Shown: positions 41,923-51,572, counted from the stretch's first letter. The stretch: 64,000 nucleotides of DNA from Niabella soli DSM 19437 (GCF_000243115.2 NZ_CP007035.1:3162001-3226000); one strand, 5' to 3'. Numbers and translations are program-made. The notes: generated from the sequence alone by a model not told the origin.

Positions 41923-43962
41923 ATGTCTTTTAAGTTACATACGCCCTTTCCCCCCGCCGGTGATCAGCCAGAAGCGATCCGGCAACTGACCGAAGGTATT
42001 TTGGCCGGCGAAAAATACCAGACTTTACTCGGCGTTACCGGCAGCGGGAAAACCTATACCATGGCCAATGTGATCCAGAATGTGCAGCGGCCTACACTTA
42101 TCATTACGCACAATAAAACGCTGGTGGCCCAGCTCTATGGCGAGTTCCGGCAGTTCTTCCCGGAAAACGCCGTGGAATATTTTGTTTCTTACTACGACTA
42201 TTACCAGCCCGAGGCCTACATGCCGGTGAGCGACACGTATATCGAAAAGGACCTCGCCATCAACGAAGAGCTGGATAAGCTGCGGCTGCGGGCCACTACC
42301 AGCCTGCTTTCCGGACGCCGGGATATTATTGTAGTGGCCTCGGTAAGCTGTATCTATGGTATGGGAAACCCCACGGATTATGAAAATGGGATCATTCGTA
42401 TTGATAAGGGCCAGACCCTTTCCCGCCAGGGGTTTCTGCATGCATTAGTAAATTCATTATATACCCGCACCACCATTGAATTCAACCGCGGTACTTTCCG
42501 GGTAAAAGGCGATACGGTAGATATCAACCTGCCTTATCTGGATTTTGGCTACCGCGTTACTTTTTTTGGCGATGAGATCGAGCAGATCGAAAGCATTGAC
42601 GTAGCTACGGGAAAACGCATCGGCAAAATGGAAAACGCGGCTATCTTCCCCGCCAATTTATATGTAGCGCCTAAAGACATGATCAACCAGGTACTTTTTG
42701 AGATCCAGGATGAAATGCAGGCCCAGGTGGGCTATTTCCAACAACAGGGGCGGTTGATTGAAGGACAGCGGATCAAAGAACGGGTGGAATACGATGTGGA
42801 AATGATCAAAGAACTGGGCTATTGCAATGGCATCGAGAATTATTCCCGCTTTTTTGACCGCCGCAACCCCGGGACCCGGCCTTTCTGCCTGCTGGACTAT
42901 TTTCCTAAAGACTATATTACCATCATTGATGAAAGTCACCAGACCATGCCGCAGGTAAGTGGCATGTATGGCGGCGACCGCAGCCGCAAATTAATATTGG
43001 TGGATTATGGGTTCCGCCTGCCCTCAGCGCTGGATAACCGGCCCCTCAATTTTCACGAATTTGAGAACCTGCAAAACCAGTTGATCTTTGTTTCGGCTAC
43101 GCCGGATAAATATGAGCTGGAAAAAACCGGCGGCGTGATCGTGGAGCAGGTCGTGCGCCCCACCGGGCTGCTGGATCCGCCCATCGAGATCCGCCCCAGC
43201 ATCAACCAGATCGATGATCTTTTGGATGAAATTGACAAAACGGTAAAAAAAGGCGATCGCGTTTTGGTAACGACTCTGACGAAGCGCATGGCCGAAGAAA
43301 TGGACAAATACCTGCATCGGATCAACATTAAATCGAAATATATTCACAGTGAAGTAGATACACTGGAACGTGTGGAAATATTGCGTCAACTGCGCCTGGG
43401 TGAGATCGATGTACTGGTGGGCGTGAACCTGCTGCGGGAAGGACTCGATCTGCCCGAAGTAAGTCTGGTCGCTATCCTGGATGCTGATAAGGAAGGCTTC
43501 CTGCGGAATGAAAAATCATTAACCCAAACCGCAGGTCGCGCTGCAAGGAATGTAGATGGAAAAGTGATCTTTTACGCCGATACCATGACCGGTAGTATGC
43601 AGCGCACTATTGACGAAACCGATCGCCGCCGGGAAAAACAGATTGCCTATAACCTGGAACATAATATTACCCCACGTACCGTTAAAAAATCCAAAGAACA
43701 GGTATTCCAGCAAACCTCTGTTCTGGATATTAGGGGCTTTGATGAAAAAGATAAAAATGCGATCAGCTTCGACCAGGATATGATCACGGTGGCGGCTGAA
43801 GACCCGGCCGTCTATAAAACCATTCCCCAAATGGAAAAAGCGGTTACAAAAATTAAAAAAGAAATGGAGAAAGCGGCAAAAGACCTGGATTTTATGGAGG
43901 CCGCCCGCCTGCGGGATGAAATGTTCAGGCTACAGAAAGAACTGGAGGAAATGAAACGATAA
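41923..43962 (+). CDS. uvrB: Excinuclease ABC subunit B (UvrB)
   Basis: A 679-residue UvrB, the damage-verifying helicase-like subunit of nucleotide excision repair. Walker A is GVTGSGKTYT near residue 38, and the beta-hairpin region is YYDYYQPEAYMP. Walker B is IDESHQTM (about 330), motif V is DVLVGVNLLREGLDLPEVSL, motif VI is QTAGRAARN, and the C-terminal UVR helical hairpin (EMEKAAKDLDFMEAARLRDEMFRLQ) binds UvrC. The length is normal (673 in E. coli). It starts 8 nt after the S23-like gene. Confidence 0.98.
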   Translation: MSFKLHTPFPPAGDQPEAIRQLTEGILAGEKYQTLLGVTGSGKTYTMANVIQNVQRPTLIITHNKTLVAQLYGEFRQFFPENAVEYFVSYYDYYQPEAYMPVSDTYIEKDLAINEELDKLRLRATTSLLSGRRDIIVVASVSCIYGMGNPTDYENGIIRIDKGQTLSRQGFLHALVNSLYTRTTIEFNRGTFRVKGDTVDINLPYLDFGYRVTFFGDEIEQIESIDVATGKRIGKMENAAIFPANLYVAPKDMINQVLFEIQDEMQAQVGYFQQQGRLIEGQRIKERVEYDVEMIKELGYCNGIENYSRFFDRRNPGTRPFCLLDYFPKDYITIIDESHQTMPQVSGMYGGDRSRKLILVDYGFRLPSALDNRPLNFHEFENLQNQLIFVSATPDKYELEKTGGVIVEQVVRPTGLLDPPIEIRPSINQIDDLLDEIDKTVKKGDRVLVTTLTKRMAEEMDKYLHRINIKSKYIHSEVDTLERVEILRQLRLGEIDVLVGVNLLREGLDLPEVSLVAILDADKEGFLRNEKSLTQTAGRAARNVDGKVIFYADTMTGSMQRTIDETDRRREKQIAYNLEHNITPRTVKKSKEQVFQQTSVLDIRGFDEKDKNAISFDQDMITVAAEDPAVYKTIPQMEKAVTKIKKEMEKAAKDLDFMEAARLRDEMFRLQKELEEMKR

Positions 43963-44126
43963 GATATACCGCCGCGTCAGCTATTTTTATTGAAAAGTCA
44001 AAAAATCCTGTGTCAACCGGTGTTTTCTGTGAGAAAAAAGGTCCGTTTATTATAGTTTTTTAATCTCAAAATAATCCGTTCCACTAATTTTACAGCCGGA
44101 GTGTCTTTGCTCCTTTTTTAAATTGT

Positions 44127-44810
44127 ATGAAGCAAGAAGTTATGACACAAACACTGATCGACGCAAAGGATTTACACATAAGGAGACTGGATCACTTCCC
44201 CGGCGATGCGAAGCAGGTACCACACCTGCTTGATCAGGCAAAACTGCCCTTTCAGGCAGTTGATGTCGTAAACTGGCCTGATTACCCCTATTGCCCGCAA
44301 GTGGCCTTTCGCATTGCCTACACCGATAAGGCCATCCTGATCCATTATAAGGTAACAGAAAGCGATGTTCGTGCGGTTGCAACAAAAGACAATGGTCGCG
44401 TATGGGAAGACGCCTGTGTTGAGTTTTTTATCGCCCCGGAGGGCGATAGCAATTATTACAATTTTGAATTTAACTGCATCGGGCGGCTTTTGCTTCACGG
44501 GGGTGCGCCCGGCAGCCGGAATATGGCCTCCGATTCCATATTAAGCCTGGTGGAACGCTGGACATCATTAGGAACTAATGCGATCGATGAACAACCCGGC
44601 GCCATCAATTGGGAGTTGACCGCCATTATTCCTTATGAAGCGTTCTTTCTACATAATATTCATTCTATGAAGGGAAAACAAGCCCGCGGCAATTTCTATA
44701 AATGCGGCGATCATTTAAAAACGCCTCATTTTCTTTCCTGGAGTCCCATTCACCTGGAAAAGCCTATGTTTCATTGTCCCGAATATTTCGGGGTGCTGCA
44801 GTTTGATTAA
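44127..44810 (+). CDS. CBM9-like carbohydrate-binding family protein
   Basis: A 227-residue protein with a CBM9/DOMON-like jelly-roll pattern: WPDYPYCPQVAFRIAYTDKAILIHYKVTESDVRAV, NGRVWEDACVEFFIAPEGD and INWELTAIIPYEAFF. A WSPIHLEKPMFHCPEYFGVLQF ending is also typical of the family. In known members this domain binds sugars or heme, but the ligand is unknown here. No signal peptide is seen, which is unusual for a CBM. A second ATG at codon 6 is possible. It sits alone between uvrB and polA. Confidence 0.8.
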   Translation: MKQEVMTQTLIDAKDLHIRRLDHFPGDAKQVPHLLDQAKLPFQAVDVVNWPDYPYCPQVAFRIAYTDKAILIHYKVTESDVRAVATKDNGRVWEDACVEFFIAPEGDSNYYNFEFNCIGRLLLHGGAPGSRNMASDSILSLVERWTSLGTNAIDEQPGAINWELTAIIPYEAFFLHNIHSMKGKQARGNFYKCGDHLKTPHFLSWSPIHLEKPMFHCPEYFGVLQFD

Positions 44811-45013
44811 AAGAATAGTTTTAACATACCTGTTATATTTTTTGCAATAAATACACGACAAGCATCTGATTGCTGATACTACAGTCAAAATAAAATTTGC
44901 AACGGTTGCCGGTATCTTGGAAAAATGCCACAACGCAGCAGAAAAAGTTAAACAACTCCGCGCAGATTTGTTCATTCTGTAAGAAATAATAAATCAATCC
45001 CTACCTTAGCAAC

Positions 45014-47857
45014 ATGGATAAACGACTCTTCCTTTTAGATGCGTATGCATTGGTTTTTCGCGCTTATTACGCCCTGATCCGCAGTCCGCGCATCACCAGT
45101 AAAAACAAAAACACCAATGCCCAGTTTGGGTTTACCAACACCCTGGTAGAGCTCATTACCAAACAAAAACCTACGCACATGGCAGTTTGTTTTGATACGC
45201 ATGAGCTGACTGAGCGGCATATGGACTACGCCGATTACAAAGCCAACCGGCAGGAGACTCCGGAAGACATTTTAATTGCCGTACCCGATATAAAACGGAT
45301 CATCAAAGGATTTAACGTGCCCGTTATCGAAGCGCCGGGGTTTGAAGCGGATGATATCATCGGTACGCTGAGTAAAAAAGCAGCCGCCGAGGGGTATGAA
45401 GTATTTATGGTAACATCGGATAAAGATTATGGTCAGTTGGTATCCGACAAAATAAAAATTTATAAACCCGGCTACCAGGGTGGAGATGTGGACATCCTTG
45501 GTCCGGAGGAAGTATGCGCCAAATGGAATATCAAAAATGTATCCCAGGTAATTGATGTTTTAGGATTGATGGGCGATGCGGTGGATAACATTCCGGGTAT
45601 TGCAGGCGTGGGAGAAAAAACCGCCGCCAAACTCTTAGCTGAATATGATACCCTGGAAAATGTAGTGGCTAATGCCGGTAATATAAAAGGTGCATTAGGC
45701 AAAAAAGTGCAGGAAGGAAAGGAAATGGCCCTGCTCTCAAAAAAGCTGGCCACCATTATCACCGATGTGCCGGTGGATTTTCATGAAGAAGCTTTCCTGT
45801 TAAAAGATTGGAATAAGGACGAGCTGAAAGAAGTTTTTGGCGAACTTGAGTTCCGGACACTGGGAAAACGCCTTCTCGGAGAGGATAATGCCGCTGCGGC
45901 AACCGCTGTTGCTCCCGCCACAAAAACGACCGCCGGCAAAGGCGTTCAGATCGATCTGTTTGGAAATATAATCGGGGGAACAGAAGAGGTCGTCACCGTG
46001 GAAGAAACCCTTGTCGTTGAAATAGCCTCTTCTATGAAAACAATTGCTGATACAAAACCCGACTATAAGGCCGTCGAGGGCGAAACAGCCGCCGCAGCGC
46101 TGGTGAAACAACTGCTGCCTGTGACAGAAATTTGTTTTGACACCGAAACAACCCATATTGATGCCAACCTGGCCGAATTGGTAGGCATGAGCTTCTCCAC
46201 CAAAGCCGGGGAAGGTTATTATGTTCCCTGCCCTGCAGACCAGGAGGCAACAAAAAAGTTGCTGGATGTATTCCGGCCGTTATTTGATGATGAAAAAAAA
46301 GTATGGATCGGGCAGAATCTGAAATACGACCTACTGGTATTGAAATGGTATGGAATCGTTCCTAAAGGAGCGCTATTTGATACCATGCTGGCACATTACG
46401 TTATTGACCCGGACGGCAAACGAAGCATGGACCAGCTCAGCGCCCGGTACCTGGGGTATGAGCCGATACCCATTGAGGAGCTGATCGGAAAAAAAGGTAA
46501 GCAGCAAGGTAATATGCGCGATGTGGCACTGGAAAAAATAAAAGATTATGCTGCGGAAGATGCCGATATCACTTACCAGCTAAAAAAGGTATTTGAACCA
46601 CTTTTGAAAACCAGGCAGGTAGAAAAAGTATTCAGCGAAGTAGAGAATCCCTTGGTGCCGGTACTGACGGATATGGAATTTGAAGGCGTGCGCATCGATG
46701 AAACCTTCCTTAAAAATTATTCCAAAGAACTGGAGAAAGATGCTATCGAAGCTGAAAAAAAAGTATTTGAATTAGCGGGCGTCCGGTTTAACCTGGCATC
46801 ACCTAAACAACTGGGGGAAGTGCTCTTCGATAAATTAAAACTGGACACCTCAGCGCGCAAAACCAAAACAGGGCAATACCAAACGGGAGAAGATGTATTA
46901 TTGAAACTGGCGGCCAAAGGGCACCAGATCGCTGATCAGATCATCACCTTCCGGGAGCTTACCAAATTGAAGTCGACCTATGTGGATGCGTTGCCGCAAC
47001 TGATCAATCCCAAAACAGGCCGGGTACATACCACTTATGGTCAGGCTGTTGCCGTAACAGGACGGCTGGCAAGTAATAATCCCAACCTGCAGAATATTCC
47101 CGTTCGCACGGAACGGGGGAAAGAAATCAGGAAAGCCTTTATTCCGCGTGATGCGAATCATATCTTGTTATCTGCAGACTATTCTCAGATTGAACTGCGT
47201 ATTGTAGCTGGCATTAGCGGAGACACTAATATGGTCAATGCGTTTAAGAACGGAACGGATATCCATACCGCCACTGCTTCCAAGGTATTTAATGTGGCCA
47301 TGGAGGAAGTAACCCGGGAAATGCGTTATAAATCGAAAAGCGTCAACTTCGGGATCATTTACGGGCAAGGTGCTTTTGGCCTGGCAGACAACCTGGGTAT
47401 CTCCCGTACAGAAGCCAAGGGAATTATCGACAGCTATAAAAAGGAATTTTCAGGCATCCAGAAATATATGGATGATACCATCAACTTTGCCCGGGAGCAT
47501 GGTTATGTGCAAACCCTGATGGGGCGTAAGCGCTGGCTGAAAGATATTAATTCAAACAATTTTACTGTAAGAGGTTTTGCTGAGCGAAATGCGATCAACT
47601 CGCCCATACAGGGAACGGCAGCCGATATGATCAAACTGGCGATGCAAAAAGTGCATGCCGCTATGAAAAAAGAAAAGATGAAAAGCCGCATGATACTGCA
47701 GGTGCATGATGAACTGATCTTTGACGCATTAAAAGAGGAGGTAAATGAACTGAAGCCTTTGATCCTTGAAAATATGGAAGCCGCGTTGCCCCTGCCTTTT
47801 GAAGTGCCGGTAATAGCAGAATGCGGCGAAGGCGAGAATTGGCTGGAAGCGCATTGA
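45014..47857 (+). CDS. polA: DNA polymerase I
   Basis: A 947-residue polymerase for lagging-strand processing and repair. The N-terminal 5'-3' exonuclease (about 1-290) has AHEADD-like EAPGFEADDIIG and SDKDYGQL. The 3'-5' exonuclease (about 355-550) keeps all three motifs: DTET (FDTETTHID), NxxxD in GQNLKYDLL, and YAAEDAD. The polymerase motifs are DYSQIELRI (A), KSVNFGIIYGQGAFGL (B) and HDEL (C). A linker (about 295-345) is poorly conserved. The gene is slightly longer than in E. coli (928). Confidence 0.98.
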   Translation: MDKRLFLLDAYALVFRAYYALIRSPRITSKNKNTNAQFGFTNTLVELITKQKPTHMAVCFDTHELTERHMDYADYKANRQETPEDILIAVPDIKRIIKGFNVPVIEAPGFEADDIIGTLSKKAAAEGYEVFMVTSDKDYGQLVSDKIKIYKPGYQGGDVDILGPEEVCAKWNIKNVSQVIDVLGLMGDAVDNIPGIAGVGEKTAAKLLAEYDTLENVVANAGNIKGALGKKVQEGKEMALLSKKLATIITDVPVDFHEEAFLLKDWNKDELKEVFGELEFRTLGKRLLGEDNAAAATAVAPATKTTAGKGVQIDLFGNIIGGTEEVVTVEETLVVEIASSMKTIADTKPDYKAVEGETAAAALVKQLLPVTEICFDTETTHIDANLAELVGMSFSTKAGEGYYVPCPADQEATKKLLDVFRPLFDDEKKVWIGQNLKYDLLVLKWYGIVPKGALFDTMLAHYVIDPDGKRSMDQLSARYLGYEPIPIEELIGKKGKQQGNMRDVALEKIKDYAAEDADITYQLKKVFEPLLKTRQVEKVFSEVENPLVPVLTDMEFEGVRIDETFLKNYSKELEKDAIEAEKKVFELAGVRFNLASPKQLGEVLFDKLKLDTSARKTKTGQYQTGEDVLLKLAAKGHQIADQIITFRELTKLKSTYVDALPQLINPKTGRVHTTYGQAVAVTGRLASNNPNLQNIPVRTERGKEIRKAFIPRDANHILLSADYSQIELRIVAGISGDTNMVNAFKNGTDIHTATASKVFNVAMEEVTREMRYKSKSVNFGIIYGQGAFGLADNLGISRTEAKGIIDSYKKEFSGIQKYMDDTINFAREHGYVQTLMGRKRWLKDINSNNFTVRGFAERNAINSPIQGTAADMIKLAMQKVHAAMKKEKMKSRMILQVHDELIFDALKEEVNELKPLILENMEAALPLPFEVPVIAECGEGENWLEAH

Positions 47858-47878
47858 TCTGGAATTTGAAAATTTGAG

Positions 47879-47896
47879 TCCCGATAGCTATCGGGA
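47879..47896. repeat. 18-bp perfect palindrome TCCCGATAGCTATCGGGA
   Basis: A perfect 18-bp palindrome 22 bp after the polA stop. The same sequence is at 52512-52529, and variants are at 54459-54476 (two mismatches) and 61806-61823 (three mismatches). All lie near gene 3' ends or in gaps. It probably belongs to a repetitive extragenic palindrome family. Confidence 0.75.
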
Positions 47897-47933
47897 GTGA
47901 AAATGAGGGAATGTGAAAGAGATTTACTGTGAT

Positions 47934-48073
47934 TTAGAAATTTTCATTCCTGAAAAGCAATCGTTAATCTTGCCCGTCATCCCGACATCTGCGAAGCTGA
48001 GGAGGGATCTCGTGCTTATGGAAATGAACGAGATTTCTCCTCACCCTCCTGCGTCGGGCTCATCGAAATGACG
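47934..48073. repeat. Composite intergenic repeat after polA
   Basis: It contains the 30-nt block shared with 30889-30918 (here 47934-47963) and a segment bounded by CGTCATCCCGAC (47975) and ATCGAAATGACG (48073), the imperfect terminal inverted repeat of the family at 25647-25817; the last 25 nt are identical to that copy. ACGAGATTTCTC inside also occurs near 5334. It fills the 257-bp convergent gap. Confidence 0.55.
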
Positions 48074-48114
48074 GTTAAAATTTACGATTCCTTATTCTTC
48101 ATTTTACATTTCCC

Positions 48115-48747
48115 TCAAATCCATCCTTTCTTAATAGCTGTCAATACCAGCCCCACCCGGTTCCGGACCTCCAGTTTTTCCATAATATTGGTGGCATAAC
48201 TTTCTACCGTGCGCGTGCTTAAAAAAACCGAAGCTGCTATTTCTTTATAGGTTGCTTCCGTGCATAGCCAGGGAATCAGTTCTTTTTCCTTTGTGCTTAA
48301 TTCCTGCTGGGTTACCTCCTTGCGGATATAATCATTCGACAGCGCCTTGCTTACTTTGGCGTTATAAAAAATGCCGTCTTTAACAACAGTATTCAGTGCA
48401 TATGCCAGGTCCTTTTGCTGGATGCTTTTTAATAAGTAACCTTTCGCACCGGAGCGGATCATTTTTATGATCTTTTCATCATCATCCTGCATACTCAACG
48501 CCAGGGTAATTACTTCCGGTTTGTTTTCGGTTAGCCATTGGGCAACGGCATATCCATCCATCACGGGCATTTGCACGTCCAGTATCACCAGGTCCGGGAT
48601 ATTTTTCGGCTGTTTAAACCGTTCGATCAATTCCGCCCCACCGCTGCAAACATACAATACGTCAAAATTCGGAATGGACCCGATCATTGTTGCCAACGCC
48701 TGCGCAATCAGTACATGATCGTCAACAATAACAATACTATGCCTCAT
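48115..48747 (-). CDS. NarL/LuxR family response regulator
   Basis: A 210-residue response regulator. The receiver has the acidic pair DDH at residues 9-11, the phosphoacceptor D57 in VILDVQMP, and a conserved lysine in KGYLLKS. The C-terminal LuxR-type helix-turn-helix spans about 145-205 (STKEKELIPWLCTEATYKEIAASVFLSTRTVESYATNIMEKLEV). It is the last gene of a four-gene minus-strand run: it overlaps the kinase gene by 11 nt, so the pair is almost certainly a two-component system. Confidence 0.95.
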   Translation of the reverse strand: MRHSIVIVDDHVLIAQALATMIGSIPNFDVLYVCSGGAELIERFKQPKNIPDLVILDVQMPVMDGYAVAQWLTENKPEVITLALSMQDDDEKIIKMIRSGAKGYLLKSIQQKDLAYALNTVVKDGIFYNAKVSKALSNDYIRKEVTQQELSTKEKELIPWLCTEATYKEIAASVFLSTRTVESYATNIMEKLEVRNRVGLVLTAIKKGWI

Positions 48748-49549
48748 GTTCCCCTATTTTATTTAAAGGTAAATCAATATGCAATTGGGTACCGTTATTG
48801 TTTTCCCAGCGATAACCGGCCCCAATGTTGTTAATCCTTCTTTCAATAGATTGCAATCCGCTGCCGGAACCGATACGGTACTCCCGTGCTTTCTCCCAGT
48901 TAATACCCTGCCCATTATCTGCGCAAACAATTTTCAGATCTTTGTCGGATAACACAACGTCAATAGTCAGTTGCGAACCGCCACTGTGTTTTAAACTGTT
49001 CTGGATAAATTCCTGGCAAATACGCACGAGCGACAGGTTAATGCGCTCATCTAAAAAGTCGAAGCTGGCATTGGCCGGGTAAGTAAAAATTGTTTTGCAA
49101 AGACCACTTTCGTTAATTCTTGTCAGTTCTTTATCAACATAATTGACAAAACTAAAGCTGGAAAAATCCTGCGTGGTCAGCATTTTGCTGATGCTCCGCA
49201 ATTCATTCAGTGATTCCTGGATCAGGTCGTTCTGTGCGCCGATCCTGCTTTTGATCTCTTCAATATCATTTAACTGCCGGGTATTTTCCATCTGCAGGTA
49301 GGTCAGCGTCAGCTTCTGCCCCACAGTATCGTGCAGTTCGCTGCCGATGTTCTGCATCAGTTTTTGCTGTACTTCCTGCCGGGTTTCCAGCAGTTCCTGT
49401 TTATGCAAAATGGCATTAGCTTCCCGCTCCCGCTTGTACAAAATATTACGGCGGCGGATGCTGATAATAACGAAATAAACAGCCATCACCAGCAGCAACA
49501 CGGTCAGGATCACCGAAAGAAAAAAAACATTTATTTCTTTTTCGCCCAT
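48737..49549 (-). CDS. HisKA_3 sensor histidine kinase (NarX/LiaS-like layout)
   Basis: A 270-residue kinase with one N-terminal membrane segment (about 8-30) and no large extracellular sensor. A coiled-coil stretch (about 33-65) leads to the HisKA_3 box with the phospho-His H73 in SELHDTVGQKL. The N-box is ICQEFIQNSLKHSGG (about residue 190), and the G1/G2 ATP-lid motifs are DNGQGI and GSGSGLQSIERR. It overlaps the receiver gene by 11 nt and its own 5' end overlaps the membrane protein gene by 19 nt. With so small a sensor, the upstream membrane proteins may supply the signal. Confidence 0.94.
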   Translation of the reverse strand: MGEKEINVFFLSVILTVLLLVMAVYFVIISIRRRNILYKREREANAILHKQELLETRQEVQQKLMQNIGSELHDTVGQKLTLTYLQMENTRQLNDIEEIKSRIGAQNDLIQESLNELRSISKMLTTQDFSSFSFVNYVDKELTRINESGLCKTIFTYPANASFDFLDERINLSLVRICQEFIQNSLKHSGGSQLTIDVVLSDKDLKIVCADNGQGINWEKAREYRIGSGSGLQSIERRINNIGAGYRWENNNGTQLHIDLPLNKIGEHEA

Positions 49550-50175
49550 AGGAATGCAAAGGTTATTATGCCGTATAAAAAATAATTAAACCCAAAGAAA
49601 AGATAATAGTACACCCAGAATATTTCCCGGTGTGTTTCATATAAATACATACGCATAGCGTGAAAAGGAAGCGTTCCTAAATAAAATAATAAGAGCCCGA
49701 TAGAAATATACAAAAAGGGGTCGCGCGTCACTTCTTCAATTTTTTCACTGTTCATCAGTTCGAATAAATAATGCAAGCTACAGGCAGAAACGAATATTGC
49801 CCCAAGGGTATAATTAAAGGTATTAACCTCCGTTAAATTGCCTGTAAGTAGCTGAAGCATAAATACAAATAGCAAAATTCCGCCAAAACCGGTAATGGCA
49901 ATCCGCCAGTAAGCAAACCGCGTCGTTTTATAATAACACAATAGCAAACTGGAAAACTGGAAAGGGAACATCATGCTGAACCAGGTTTTGTTATAACGCA
50001 CCATATAATGCGGATCTGCATAATACCGGATCAGGATGCCCACGGTTTCTGAAAGAACCACCACACCCAGGAAATAGATGATCGCCCGTCCCTCTTTTCC
50101 CAGCTTATTTAATGCGCAGAGTCCGGTTATAAAGCTGACCCATTCTAAAACAAGAAGTATTTTGGCGAGCGCCAC
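49531..50175 (-). CDS. Multi-pass membrane protein linked to a histidine kinase
   Basis: A 214-residue integral membrane protein with about six hydrophobic segments (near 5-22, 30-50, 68-88, 92-112, 122-140 and 155-175, plus a last one near 190-210). It carries conserved-looking charged/aromatic positions in its loops (FFQFSS, EKIEEVTRDPF, HAMRMYLYETH). A GTG at 50175 is the start; there is no nearby in-frame ATG. Its 3' end overlaps the kinase gene by 19 nt, so translation is coupled. I do not recognise a named family; multi-pass proteins beside HisKA_3 kinases occur in this phylum. Confidence 0.72.
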   Translation of the reverse strand: MALAKILLVLEWVSFITGLCALNKLGKEGRAIIYFLGVVVLSETVGILIRYYADPHYMVRYNKTWFSMMFPFQFSSLLLCYYKTTRFAYWRIAITGFGGILLFVFMLQLLTGNLTEVNTFNYTLGAIFVSACSLHYLFELMNSEKIEEVTRDPFLYISIGLLLFYLGTLPFHAMRMYLYETHREIFWVYYYLFFGFNYFLYGIITFAFLWAKKK

Positions 50176-50184
50176 GCTGTTTTT

Positions 50185-50907
50185 TTAATTATTAGGAGGA
50201 GGGCAGATTGTTCCGTCATTCAATCCAACACCGTCTGCATCGGCTGCTGATGGTGCAGCAGCACTGAGTACCATCATTTTCGCGTTGCCCTTGCGCGGCG
50301 CGGGGCTTAAAAGGCTATGCCCCTCAAAGCCTCCCTGGGCAAGCTTTCCCGACGGGAGAAAATCGTGATAATAACCAGAAGCGTCCTTATAAGCCGGAAC
50401 TAAAATAAGCGTATGCCGGCCATCTTTACTGTTGTAAATTGGTGGGTATTCCAGGCCGGGGTAAGCAGCATAATACATCTTTATACCCAAATCGGAAGTG
50501 CCTACTAATTTACCATCCGGTTTTTTTATTTTGCCATCCTTGACCAGGGCGTCCATCGTGTACACCAATTTCTTAATACTGTCTAAAGAAAAGCTGATCA
50601 ACCGCGAATCCCAGAACGTTTTGAGGCTGTCTACCGGCTTGCCGTTGTTCCGGGTGTTTATAAGAATATCGTTGTTCAGCCCGTCTGTTATATACCGGTA
50701 CTGGCTGATGGCAAAAGTGTCCACCATTGCCCTGGCCCTGGCATAATTCAGGTATTTCAGATTAAGCGTATCAGGATTAATGCTGCCTTCTGATACATAA
50801 AAGTGCGTATCGTTCAGTTCTTCCCGCAGTTTTTTATTTTCCAGGAACAAATAAATCAGCCCTGCAAGCAGTATCAGGATCAGCAATACGGAAGAGGATC
50901 GTTTCAT
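50185..50907 (-). CDS. Membrane-anchored protein of unknown function
   Basis: A 240-residue protein with an N-terminal signal anchor (residues about 5-23, LLILILLAGLIYLFL), a short coiled-coil-like segment (ENKKLREELNDTHF), and an extracytoplasmic domain of mixed helices and strands (about 35-200). The end is low complexity (APRKGNAKMMVLSAAAPSAADADG, then CPPPNN), with a likely disordered tail. The family is not recognised. It lies 9 nt upstream of the membrane protein gene in the same orientation and is probably the first gene of the two-component operon. Confidence 0.7.
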   Translation of the reverse strand: MKRSSSVLLILILLAGLIYLFLENKKLREELNDTHFYVSEGSINPDTLNLKYLNYARARAMVDTFAISQYRYITDGLNNDILINTRNNGKPVDSLKTFWDSRLISFSLDSIKKLVYTMDALVKDGKIKKPDGKLVGTSDLGIKMYYAAYPGLEYPPIYNSKDGRHTLILVPAYKDASGYYHDFLPSGKLAQGGFEGHSLLSPAPRKGNAKMMVLSAAAPSAADADGVGLNDGTICPPPNN

Positions 50908-51227
50908 AAGAAATCTTTTATTCGTTAAGTTTTGTGTTGACAGGTATAAAGCTAAATTATCAGACTAAAGATAGGAAAAATTATTCTGTATCAATAAAAT
51001 ACGAATCTGTAATTACATAACAATCAACTTATTAATTATCAATGGTTCTTTTGAGAGGGTAATAGCATCTACCGTAAAAATACGGTACCCGTCTGTGGAA
51101 AATACTCCCTGAAATTAGGTACTTCCCCCGTTGATTTCCAAAGGTAAATAATAGCATTTTTGTACCAGTTGCGGAAGGGACGGTACCGGACGAAAAAAGT
51201 AACGCAACACGTATCATTAAACAGGCT
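50908..51227. other. AT-rich upstream region with no gene
   Basis: The 320 bp upstream of the two-component cluster are AT-rich and contain no long reading frame. Two features stand out: a perfect 7-bp hairpin with an AAAA loop (51070-51087) and, on the minus strand, TACCTTTG (51146-51139), a consensus -7 box that could start the two-component operon with a roughly 230-nt leader. Confidence 0.4.
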
Positions 51228-51250
51228 ATGAGAAAAAAGAATATATCAAA

Positions 51251-51523
51251 ATGGTTATTATATCCTTACGCAAAAGTGTCCGGATATTACAATATACTAA
51301 TTGGCAACACTTTTTCCAGGCTCCGCGCAGAACGGGAGTCCGGCCAATCACCCGCCGAAGCAAGGGCCGAAACATTGCCTTTTCTTTATTGCTGGTACAG
51401 GAATCAGGATTTGAATCAATCCAAAAAGCCGGTTAAGATGCGGCCGCAAATACACAATTGATCCCGGAGCATGCTGAAACGCTATTTTATCTGACCTACG
51501 GCGAACGCATAGCGCAAGAATAA
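51251..51523 (+). pseudogene. Possible remnant of a short gene with an internal stop
   Basis: A 90-codon frame is broken by a TAA at codon 62 (51434-51436). The part before the stop ends RNIAFSLLLVQESGFESIQKAG, and the part after continues DAAANTQLIPEHAETLFYLTYGERIAQE, with protein-like composition on both sides. The pattern (LLVQESGFES, then an aromatic-rich LFYLTYGERI) is vaguely reminiscent of lysozyme- or chitinase-like (GH19) N-terminal regions, which I cannot confirm. A terminator-like hairpin lies 50 nt after the final stop. An alternative frame (51228-51461, 77 codons) is less convincing. The call is tentative: it could be junk. Confidence 0.3.
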
Positions 51524-51572
51524 AGCAACTACCCTGACTGTAGTGGGAGCACCCTAAACTAACGGCCAACCG

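Noticed and set aside
51228-51461. 77-codon frame as an intact small gene
   Set aside because: The overlapping frame with the internal stop looks more protein-like, and there is no recognisable domain or start signal; kept only as a possible remnant.
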